Assembly: GCA_964496595.1 (NCBI GenBank)
Contig: CAZCAI010000024.1
Coordinates: 1-36,950, forward strand
Length of the DNA: 36,950 nt
From: JAAAOZ01 sp964496595
Lineage (GTDB): Bacteria > Chloroflexota > Anaerolineae > B4-G1 > SLSP01
Direction: 5' to 3'
Part shown: positions 14,461 to 21,587 of the stretch, piece after piece
How the letters are laid out: every line of letters starts with the position of its first letter
Position numbering within the stretch: the stretch's first letter is position 1
Translations under genes and position numbers: made by a program
Notes under the pieces: generated by a model
The model's input: only the letters and a program-made list of their open reading frames with translations
What the model was told of the DNA's origin: nothing
Database searches by the model: none

Positions 14461-16416
14461 TCACTCCAGATCTAGCGCCTCGATGTTCCACAGGCCGGAG
14501 CGCTCGGTGGGATCCAGTACAAAGCCGATCACGTTAGGGCGAGTCGCGGCAACGCGCACGTGCATAAAGAGTGGTATTGCCGGAAGTTGCTCGGTGAAGA
14601 TCTGCTGCGTAGCGCGATAACTTTCGACATAGGCCTCGGTGCCGGCCAGCGCCTGGCGCGCGTTCCGACAGGCGCTATCGTAGGCGACATCGCTAAAGCC
14701 GGTGTAATTCTGACCTGTCCAACTTCGGGCCGCCGTGGGGATCATCTCCGTGGCGTAGAGGCTGCAATCCGGCTCGGCGCTGCTCATCCAGGCATAGGAG
14801 CTTAGATCGAAGCGGCGCCCAAAGATCAGTCCGATCGGGCCATCGGCGAAGTACTCCGTCGGCGGCTGATATTCTAAGGTCGCAGCAATGCCACACTGCG
14901 CCAGATCCGCCTGGAACAGCTCCGTGTACTGTACGCGCATCGCGTCGGTGGTGCTCAGCCAGGTGAAGGCCAACTCCGTGCCGTCGCGAATGCCCTCAAT
15001 ATCTTGAGCCTCGCGTACACCATCCTCGTCAATATCAATCCAACCGATTTCCTCCAACAGCGCCTGACCGCGCTCAGGATCATACGGATACGTGGTCAGA
15101 ATATCGGTGGCGTGGAGGGGATGTTGGGGTGGGATGTAGGTATTGGGCACGACGGAATGGCCATACAGAAGTAAATCCACGACCTGCTGACGATTCAGAC
15201 AGTGAGCGATGGCGTGTCGCATCCGCACATCTCCGAAGAAATCCGGCCGTTCGTAATCCTCCGCCGGCTCGATGCCGAAGTTGACATACTCCCAAACGGT
15301 GCTGGTCGTGAAAGCCGGTGTGACCAACCCCTCCTCCGCCATCTGTAACAGCAGATCGGTCTGCTCGGCAACGCCGGTATCTGAGGTGACGACATCACAT
15401 TCACCGGCGACCAACTGCGCCACTGCAACATCCGAATCCTCCACAAAGCGGAAGATGAGTGTGTCGATATGGGGCAAGCCCTCGCCAGCGCGGAAGTAAT
15501 GCGGGTTGGGCGTGAGCGTGATGTGATCACCAGGGATCCACTCCTGGATCGTGAAAGCGCCCCACCCTAACGGCGTCCTGGTGGATTCCTGCGCCTCCAG
15601 CAGGTCGCCGGCGTCATAGCCTAGCTCGTCTTGCAGGAGATGGCGCGGCAAAGGCGTCCAAAAATTTTCATAATAGAGATTATCAATGTAGCCGGGCAGT
15701 CCCGTCCACATCACAGTGCGCGTGTCGACTGCCTCATAAGACGCGGAGCGATTGATGGTGTACCGGCCAAAGGGCGTCGCAGGATCCGCATTGACCTCCC
15801 AACTATAGACCGAATCATCGGCGGTGACGGGCGCGCCATCTGACCACGTTACGCCCTCTTTGATTTTAAAGATGGCGACCATGCGATCCATCTCCATCGG
15901 CGCGCCATCGAACTCGACGACGCACTCATCCGCGTAACAATCGGCGGGATACACCATCGTCCCCTCCGTCAATTCAACGTAATTACCCTCACTATCCACC
16001 ACCAAATCACCTGTCTGCACCGTCACCGGTTCCAATAGCGCATCACCTTCCTCAAAATCGGGCAACTTCTCCAAGATGATGGGCTGGTAACCGTAGGAGC
16101 GATGATCGATGGGGCCGTCATAAATCGCCTCGAAGACTTGCTGGGCCGCCGCGGACGCGCCGCCGTACATATATAGGGTTTCCGGCTCCCGTCCCTGGCA
16201 AACGACCAACGTCTTAGGCTCCGGCGTGGCGGTGGGAGTTGGTTCTGGGGTTGCGGTAGGTTCCTCCGTTGCCGGAGTTGTCGGCGCGCTTGCCTCCTCG
16301 GTAAGAGATGGCGTTGCCGCCGGGCCGGGGTCTCCCGGACTTGAGCAGGCCGTGACACTCAGCATCAACACTATCACTATGCCGACAGACATCATCAGAT
16401 ACTTTATTTTTGACAT
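14461..16416 (-). CDS. Oligopeptide-type ABC transporter substrate-binding lipoprotein (SBP family 5)
   Basis: This is an exported binding protein for peptides or similar solutes. The 651 residues start with a lipoprotein signal ending SVTACSS and a Thr/Pro/Glu linker (about 30-68). The mature part has the family 5 order. Lobe I has VTWSDGAPVTADDSVYSW (189-206), the crossover has GWGAFTIQEWIPGD (284-297), and lobe II follows with HIDTLIFRF, LVAGECDVV and VRMRHAIAHCLNRQQVVDLL. GAGGAG precedes the ATG at 16416. It lies downstream of the opp cassette on the same strand but behind a terminator hairpin, so it is probably a separate or attenuated unit. It may serve as an alternative receptor for the same permease. 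The ligand is unknown. Confidence 0.9.
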   Translation of the reverse strand: MSKIKYLMMSVGIVIVLMLSVTACSSPGDPGPAATPSLTEEASAPTTPATEEPTATPEPTPTATPEPKTLVVCQGREPETLYMYGGASAAAQQVFEAIYDGPIDHRSYGYQPIILEKLPDFEEGDALLEPVTVQTGDLVVDSEGNYVELTEGTMVYPADCYADECVVEFDGAPMEMDRMVAIFKIKEGVTWSDGAPVTADDSVYSWEVNADPATPFGRYTINRSASYEAVDTRTVMWTGLPGYIDNLYYENFWTPLPRHLLQDELGYDAGDLLEAQESTRTPLGWGAFTIQEWIPGDHITLTPNPHYFRAGEGLPHIDTLIFRFVEDSDVAVAQLVAGECDVVTSDTGVAEQTDLLLQMAEEGLVTPAFTTSTVWEYVNFGIEPAEDYERPDFFGDVRMRHAIAHCLNRQQVVDLLLYGHSVVPNTYIPPQHPLHATDILTTYPYDPERGQALLEEIGWIDIDEDGVREAQDIEGIRDGTELAFTWLSTTDAMRVQYTELFQADLAQCGIAATLEYQPPTEYFADGPIGLIFGRRFDLSSYAWMSSAEPDCSLYATEMIPTAARSWTGQNYTGFSDVAYDSACRNARQALAGTEAYVESYRATQQIFTEQLPAIPLFMHVRVAATRPNVIGFVLDPTERSGLWNIEALDLE

Positions 16417-16490
16417 TCTATCTCCTCAACAGACATTTCAATCTCAGGTCCTACATTTGGGGATCAGGACGATTCAGAAAGCTGACAAGA

Positions 16491-16528
16491 TAAAACTCGC
16501 GGTTATGAATATGCCGCCGCGAGTTTTA
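16491..16528 (-). terminator. Terminator at the end of the opp cassette
   Basis: TAAAACTCGCGG (16491-16502) pairs perfectly with CCGCGAGTTTTA (16517-16528) across 14 bases. On the minus strand the stem ends in TTTTATCTTGT. It lies between the small membrane protein gene and the second binding-protein gene. Confidence 0.75.
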
Positions 16529-16657
16529 CCTGATATTTCGAAGAATCTCAACCATCACCAAAAACTTTCCTACAGCCCAAGTGACCGATTTCGTCGACTT
16601 CATTATGGGAATGGCGATACGGATAGGGATGCAAATGGAATTATGAAAAGATCGAAC

Positions 16658-16867
16658 TCAACGCCACGAATCGTCCTTGAAATGCTCGCGAGCGTAAAAA
16701 GCTGAACCTATCACCCCCAAGATTAACCCGATAGTAGAGGACAAATAGGATAAACCACCTAACCAAAACGTGGACTCAATCATGCCCAAGACCATCAGCG
16801 AGGGGCCGATGACCCCCAAGATCACTAATACCAGCCCTATACCAATCAGCTTCCACGGGGCAACCAA
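16658..16867 (-). CDS. Small two-TM membrane protein downstream of oppF
   Basis: I do not recognise a family. The 69-residue reading frame starts at a TTG six bases after the oppF stop, with AAGGA about ten bases upstream. Two hydrophobic stretches (about 7-31 and 35-58, rich in Gly, Leu and Ile) predict two membrane helices. The tail ends AREHFKDDSWR in the cytoplasm or outside. It is in the same frame as oppF, separated by a TAA and two codons. It is either a separate small subunit made by reinitiation or a read-through extension. No ATG is available at the start, which lowers certainty. Confidence 0.5.
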   Translation of the reverse strand: MVAPWKLIGIGLVLVILGVIGPSLMVLGMIESTFWLGGLSYLSSTIGLILGVIGSAFYAREHFKDDSWR

Positions 16868-16873
16868 CTTACA

Positions 16874-17932
16874 TTAATCCTTGTACAGCCAGCAGGCCAC
16901 CAGGTGCTTCGGCTCCGGCTCAAAGTGTGGGGGTTCCTTCACATCACACAGCCCCGCCATAAAGTGCGGGCAGCGCGGGTGGAACCGGCAACCGGTGGGC
17001 GGATTGACCAGGCTAGGCGGTTCGCCGGGCGGCACATCTCGCAGTCGCGTTGCGTTATTCGCATCGGGATCCGAGGTCGCAGCCAACAGCGCGTGGGTGT
17101 AGGGATGCTTGGGATCGCGAATCAGATCGTCGATAAGACATTTCTCTACCGCTTGCCCGGCGTACATTACAAAGACCCGTTCGGAGAAGTACCGCACCGT
17201 GGAAAGATCGTGCGTGATGTAGATCACGGCCAAGTTATGTGTTTCCTGCAGCCCTCGTAGCAGCTTGAGAATCTCTACTCGGACCGAAGCGTCCAGCATT
17301 GAAACCGGTTCATCCGCGACGATCAGTTTGGGTTCCAGAAGCATCGCCCGGCTGATCACAATGCGCTGTTGCTGTCCACCACTCAACATATGCGGGAACT
17401 TAGGAAGAAATTCCTCCGGCGGCGCCATCTTGACCTCTCGCAGCACCTTGTGGATCCGCTTCTGACGTTCCTCCTTGGATTTTATCCCATTGATGATCAG
17501 AGGTTCCTCCAAGATTCGCTCGATAGTCATAAAAGGCGCCAGCGCGCCGTAGGGATCCTGCTGCACGAACCCGATCTGCGAACGATATTTCCGCAGATCA
17601 GCTCCCTTCTGCTTGGTTAACCGTAAACCATTGAAGGTAACACTGCCCTCTGTGGGGGTATTCAATCCCAAGATCGTCTTCATTAAGCTGGACTTACCGC
17701 AACCACTCTCGCCGACAATGGCAATGGTACTACCGAGATCCAAGTCGAAAGTGATGCCATCAACCGCTCGTACGTACCCGGCGTGCGCAAACCCAAACCG
17801 GCGCAACTCAAACCAAACCCGCAGGTCTTTAATCGATAATAGGGCATCATTCGATGCCGTGCTTCCCTCTTTCATTACTTCATTCATTGCCAACACCTCA
17901 TCCTGGCTCTGGGCCTTCATTTCAACGGACAT
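16874..17932 (-). CDS. oppF: Oligopeptide ABC transporter ATPase, OppF/DppF type
   Basis: This is one of two ATPases that drive the peptide importer from the cytoplasmic side. From the ATG at 17932 it has 352 residues. It shows Walker A GESGCGKSS, the Q-loop in GFVQQDP, signature LSGGQQQRIVISRAM, Walker B LIVADEPVSMLD and the switch His in YITHDL. The C-terminal oligopeptide-transporter domain has PTGCRFHPRCPHF and a later Cys pair. I chose 17932 because GGGAGG lies about eight bases upstream. A start at 17968 would overlap oppD. The N-terminus is extended by about 35 residues before the first strand. It follows oppD by 17 bases in the same operon. Confidence 0.92.
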   Translation of the reverse strand: MSVEMKAQSQDEVLAMNEVMKEGSTASNDALLSIKDLRVWFELRRFGFAHAGYVRAVDGITFDLDLGSTIAIVGESGCGKSSLMKTILGLNTPTEGSVTFNGLRLTKQKGADLRKYRSQIGFVQQDPYGALAPFMTIERILEEPLIINGIKSKEERQKRIHKVLREVKMAPPEEFLPKFPHMLSGGQQQRIVISRAMLLEPKLIVADEPVSMLDASVRVEILKLLRGLQETHNLAVIYITHDLSTVRYFSERVFVMYAGQAVEKCLIDDLIRDPKHPYTHALLAATSDPDANNATRLRDVPPGEPPSLVNPPTGCRFHPRCPHFMAGLCDVKEPPHFEPEPKHLVACWLYKD

Positions 17933-17949
17933 AAAAGCGCACCTCCCAC

Positions 17950-18909
17950 TCACGCATACAACCAGCACTTGACCGAGCGCCCGCCCTGTTCGAAAACTGG
18001 CGGATCTTCATCACAACGATCGAATCGTTCAGGACAGCGATCGGCAAAGCGGCAGCCGGTCGGAGGCGAAAGCAAACTCGGCGGTTGACCAACGATGAAG
18101 TCAGGCTCCTGATCGCCGCGCAGACGCGGTACACTATCCATCAATTTCCGGGAATAGGGATGTAGGGGCCGATCAAAGAACCGGTGCGCGTCGCTCCGCT
18201 CCACCATCTGGCCCGCGTACATCACGGCCACACTGTTAGCCAACTCGCTAGAGGTGGCAATATCGTGGGTGATCAGAATGTAGCTGACGCCCAAATTGCT
18301 CTTGATCTGCTTGAGGACGTTGAAGATATTAGCTTGCGTCAACACATCCAATGCCGAGGTCGGCTCATCAAGCACAATGAGATCTGGCGAGGTGACCAAC
18401 GCCATCGCAATGGCGACCCGCTGACGCATGCCGCCGCTCAACTCAAAGGCGTAGCGATGCAAAAAGTCCTGGGGCACGCCCACGTGCTTAAACATCTTGC
18501 TGGCCTGGGCGAGCGCTTGCTCCTTGCTCACCCCTTGATGGATAATAGCCGGCTCAGCTACCTGATCTCCCACTTTCATCACCGGGTTGAGCGCATTCAT
18601 AGCCGCCTGCGGCACCATGGACATCCGTAGCCAGCGTACCTGCTGCCGATACTTTTCATCGTTAAGCTCCATCACGTCCATGCCATTTAAATAGATCTCT
18701 CCGCCGTACGCATGGACGTTCCTGGGCAAAAGACGCAAGATCGCTCTGGCCAGCGAGGTCTTACCACACCCCGACTCTCCGACAATCACCACGGCTTCAT
18801 CATGGCTCAGTTGGAAATTCACACCATCTACCGCGCGTACAACGCCTTTGGTCGTGCTAAATTGCAAGACCAAATCTTTCACATCCAGTAACAGTTCGTT
18901 ATCAGCCAT
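17950..18909 (-). CDS. oppD: Oligopeptide ABC transporter ATPase, OppD/DppD type
   Basis: This is the partner ATPase of OppF. In 319 residues it shows Walker A GESGCGKTSLA, Q-loop SMVPQAAMNAL, signature LSGGMRQRVAIAMAL, Walker B LIVLDEPTSALD and switch His in LITHDI. The oligopeptide C-terminal domain reads PTGCRFADRCPERF followed by a conserved Cys. GGAG lies about eight bases before the ATG. The gene begins three bases after the oppC stop, so the genes are tightly coupled. Confidence 0.93.
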   Translation of the reverse strand: MADNELLLDVKDLVLQFSTTKGVVRAVDGVNFQLSHDEAVVIVGESGCGKTSLARAILRLLPRNVHAYGGEIYLNGMDVMELNDEKYRQQVRWLRMSMVPQAAMNALNPVMKVGDQVAEPAIIHQGVSKEQALAQASKMFKHVGVPQDFLHRYAFELSGGMRQRVAIAMALVTSPDLIVLDEPTSALDVLTQANIFNVLKQIKSNLGVSYILITHDIATSSELANSVAVMYAGQMVERSDAHRFFDRPLHPYSRKLMDSVPRLRGDQEPDFIVGQPPSLLSPPTGCRFADRCPERFDRCDEDPPVFEQGGRSVKCWLYA

Positions 18910-18912
18910 GGC

Positions 18913-20259
18913 TTATATCTCCCTCAGGCGGGGGTTGAAGATCCGATCTAGAGCAAAACCCACCATAGCAAAGGCCAGACCGGCGACCATCAACAGGATT
19001 GCCGGCTCCAAAATCCAGTAGTACAGCCCGCTGTACAGCGCCCCGTTAGCGCGGGCGTCCTCGATCAATTTACCCCAAGTCGGCAACACCGGGTCGCCCA
19101 GACCCAACAGGGCCAGCGATGCCTCCAGGAACACGTACGACGGGATCGACCGTACCAACGCCGGAATCAGCACCGGGATGATACGCGGGATCAAGTAGTA
19201 GATGATCAGGCGCCAGTTGCTGGCGCCGTAGGCCTGCGCCGCCTCGATGTAGGGCGACTCCTTGACCTGCAAGAAAATCGCCCGGTAGGATTTGATCGCG
19301 GCGCCGAAGATGCTCAAGACGATGACCCATCCCAGGATGATCCAAAGGCTACGCGACATAAATGTGCCTACCATGATGAGGATCGGCAGGAAGGGCAACA
19401 GCATATTGATCTCGGTGATGCGCTGGATCACGCTATCCACAACCCCGCCGTACCAGACGCCGATGGCGGCGATGATCATCGTGGTAATCGTGGTCCCCAC
19501 CGCGGCGAGCAGCCCGAACGCGAGGGCAATGGGCGTCCCCCAGAGCAACGCAATCATGATGTCGCGCCGCTGGTGATCGGTGCCCGCCAGGCCGTGAACT
19601 GTGCCATAGAGCACGAGCTTAGCGTCCACATCCGCCGCCTCCTCAAACGTGGTCGACTCGATCAAGAGCGTGTACGTCCCCTTAACAGGAACCGGATCTC
19701 CTTCTTGTTCAGGATCGGCGAAGAGGCCAAAACGCGGCTCCACGCCATCCAATCGTCGGATCAAGCGTGAGTCCTGATCGATGCGGTACGTGAGCTTCCG
19801 GTCAGCGCTCATATCCCCGACCCGGATCTCCCGCCCATCCGGGGTGATCCACGATATGGAGAGGTGAGGCGCAAGCTCCTCATACTCCGTGGTGAAGAAG
19901 AGGTTCATCGATTGGGGGAATTCATCGTAGGGGTACTCAAAAGTATACTCCAGCGTCACGTCGTACATATCCTCGGAGATGAGGCCCGTGCTCTTGGTTA
20001 CATTTTCATCCTCGGGGGTAAGTACAATCGTCTCCGGTAACGTCTTGCGACGGAATAGATTAGTCCACGCCGGTGGAGCAAGGCGGGGATTATCACCCCA
20101 CACCTCCTCACCACCTCGCCAGAGCCGAATGGCCTCGTCGTATGGAATGGCAATGACGGTGTAAACCGAGATCAAAATTAATACCAGAATGATCACCACC
20201 CCTCCCATAGCCGAGGGATACTGACGGATGTCCTCAAAGGTTCGCCTTAACCATTTCAT
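18913..20259 (-). CDS. oppC: Oligopeptide ABC transporter permease, OppC/DppC type, with large external insert
   Basis: This is one of two membrane subunits forming the transport channel. It has 448 residues, compared with about 300 for typical DppC/OppC. The first membrane helix (about 18-36) is followed by an extracytoplasmic domain of about 190 residues before the second helix (near 240). This insert has beta-type sequence (for example VKGTYTLLIESTTFEEA). The core has the permease EAA loop AAQAYGASNWRLIIYYLIP, which contacts the ATPases, and five further hydrophobic helices. The ATG shares one base with the oppB stop (TAATG). Such inserts may help dock the unusual binding protein. That role is inferred. 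Confidence 0.9.
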   Translation of the reverse strand: MKWLRRTFEDIRQYPSAMGGVVIILVLILISVYTVIAIPYDEAIRLWRGGEEVWGDNPRLAPPAWTNLFRRKTLPETIVLTPEDENVTKSTGLISEDMYDVTLEYTFEYPYDEFPQSMNLFFTTEYEELAPHLSISWITPDGREIRVGDMSADRKLTYRIDQDSRLIRRLDGVEPRFGLFADPEQEGDPVPVKGTYTLLIESTTFEEAADVDAKLVLYGTVHGLAGTDHQRRDIMIALLWGTPIALAFGLLAAVGTTITTMIIAAIGVWYGGVVDSVIQRITEINMLLPFLPILIMVGTFMSRSLWIILGWVIVLSIFGAAIKSYRAIFLQVKESPYIEAAQAYGASNWRLIIYYLIPRIIPVLIPALVRSIPSYVFLEASLALLGLGDPVLPTWGKLIEDARANGALYSGLYYWILEPAILLMVAGLAFAMVGFALDRIFNPRLREI

Positions 20260-21401
20260 TAGCCTGCTCCTCCACTGCCCACACGCACCCTGGGATCAAC
20301 AAGGGCATAGATGAAGTCCAGTAAGAAAACGGTGCCCGCCAGGAGATAAGCGTAAATCACCGCGCTGCCGACGATCACGGGCGAATCAAAGAGGCCCACA
20401 GCCTGGAAGAGCAACCGTCCCAAACCGGGCCAGTTAAAAATCGTCTCCAGAATCGTCGCGCCTTGCCACAACCAGATCAACATCAGCATAAAGTTGGTGA
20501 TGATGTTGGGTAACGTGGGGCGCAGAATGTAGCGCCGTTCCACCTGCCGATCCGACAGCCCCTTCGCGCGCGCCAACTCCACGTAATCCTCCATTGAGAA
20601 GATTAAGAAGAAGGTGCGCCAGTTGTAGACGCTCCCAAAGAAGCTACTGATCGTCCACGCGGCGACCGGGAGAATGAGATGCCGTCCGACGCTGAGCGCC
20701 CGCGCCAGAGGGTCTTCGGGCGGCGGCGCCGCTACCATCCCGCCAAAGGGGAGCCAGCCTAACACCGCGGAAAAGAGCAAGATCAAGAAAACCCCATAGA
20801 ACCAGGCGGGCGCGGAGGAGATGGGGGAGAGTGCGATAACTGCCCGATCCAAGAGACTCCCGTAATTCCGCGAAAGGTACAGGGCGAAGAAGAGGGCGAT
20901 AAAGAACAGGGATACGTTCGACGTCACCATCAACAGCAACGTCGGCCCCAAGCGCTCTAGAATGATGTTCTTCACCAGGCGGGAGCCGCTATCGCTAGAC
21001 ATAAATTGCGACCGTCCTAACCTCAGCGTCAACGCATTTCCCAGGAATCGGAAACTGCGGATCAAGAACGGTTGATCCAATCCCAAGCGCCGCTCCTCTA
21101 TCGCCACGAGATCATCAATCATTTTGAGACGTTCTTCTGTGGGGAGTTGCTTGAGTTCCGGGTCCAGACTTACCTGCAACGAGATCCGCTCGCGGGCCTG
21201 GCCGATGACCATCTGATCCACGTACCCGCCCATATTAGCGATCAAAACAACTAAATAGATACCGATAACGACTGCAATAAAGAGCGCTCCCAGTTTGAGG
21301 GCTGTATAACGCAGCAACTTCAGTAGCATACCAGAGGAAGAAGCGCTCTTCTGTGCCGGTGGCCCAGCATCAGATTGCCCAGGCAGAGCATTTTCAGACA
21401 T
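20259..21401 (-). CDS. oppB: Oligopeptide ABC transporter permease, OppB/DppB type
   Basis: This is the second membrane subunit of the importer. The 380 residues have an N-terminal cytoplasmic tail (about 1-28), a first helix (about 30-52), and an external loop of about 90 residues containing QLPTEERLKMIDDLVAIEE. Then come five more helices and the EAA loop ELARAKGLSDRQVERRYI. I chose the ATG at 21401 because AGAGGA lies about eight bases upstream. A GTG two codons earlier is too close to that site. It is separated from the upstream binding-protein gene by a GC-rich hairpin, a usual arrangement that lowers permease expression relative to the binding protein. Confidence 0.92.
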   Translation of the reverse strand: MSENALPGQSDAGPPAQKSASSSGMLLKLLRYTALKLGALFIAVVIGIYLVVLIANMGGYVDQMVIGQARERISLQVSLDPELKQLPTEERLKMIDDLVAIEERRLGLDQPFLIRSFRFLGNALTLRLGRSQFMSSDSGSRLVKNIILERLGPTLLLMVTSNVSLFFIALFFALYLSRNYGSLLDRAVIALSPISSAPAWFYGVFLILLFSAVLGWLPFGGMVAAPPPEDPLARALSVGRHLILPVAAWTISSFFGSVYNWRTFFLIFSMEDYVELARAKGLSDRQVERRYILRPTLPNIITNFMLMLIWLWQGATILETIFNWPGLGRLLFQAVGLFDSPVIVGSAVIYAYLLAGTVFLLDFIYALVDPRVRVGSGGAG

Positions 21402-21540
21402 AATCACGATCCTCTCTTTCTCGCTAAAATCGCGCCAAGAATAACTTGTGTCTGTTCGGATTATTACGCGAAGAACTGAATGAGACCCGTACAGCTATCA
21501 CTTGACGCTCACAAGACAACGTGTTGAAGAAGATTAAGCA

Positions 21541-21568
21541 CCGGGGGCGAGCCAACGCCCGCCCCCGG
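21541..21568 (-). terminator. GC-rich hairpin between binding protein and permease genes
   Basis: CCGGGGGCG (21541-21549) pairs with CGCCCCCGG (21560-21568). There is only a weak T-rich tail on the minus strand (TGCTTAATCTTCTT). It probably acts as a leaky terminator or an mRNA-stabilising end for the binding-protein message. Confidence 0.6.
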
Positions 21569-21587
21569 CCAAACATCCACAATGGAA

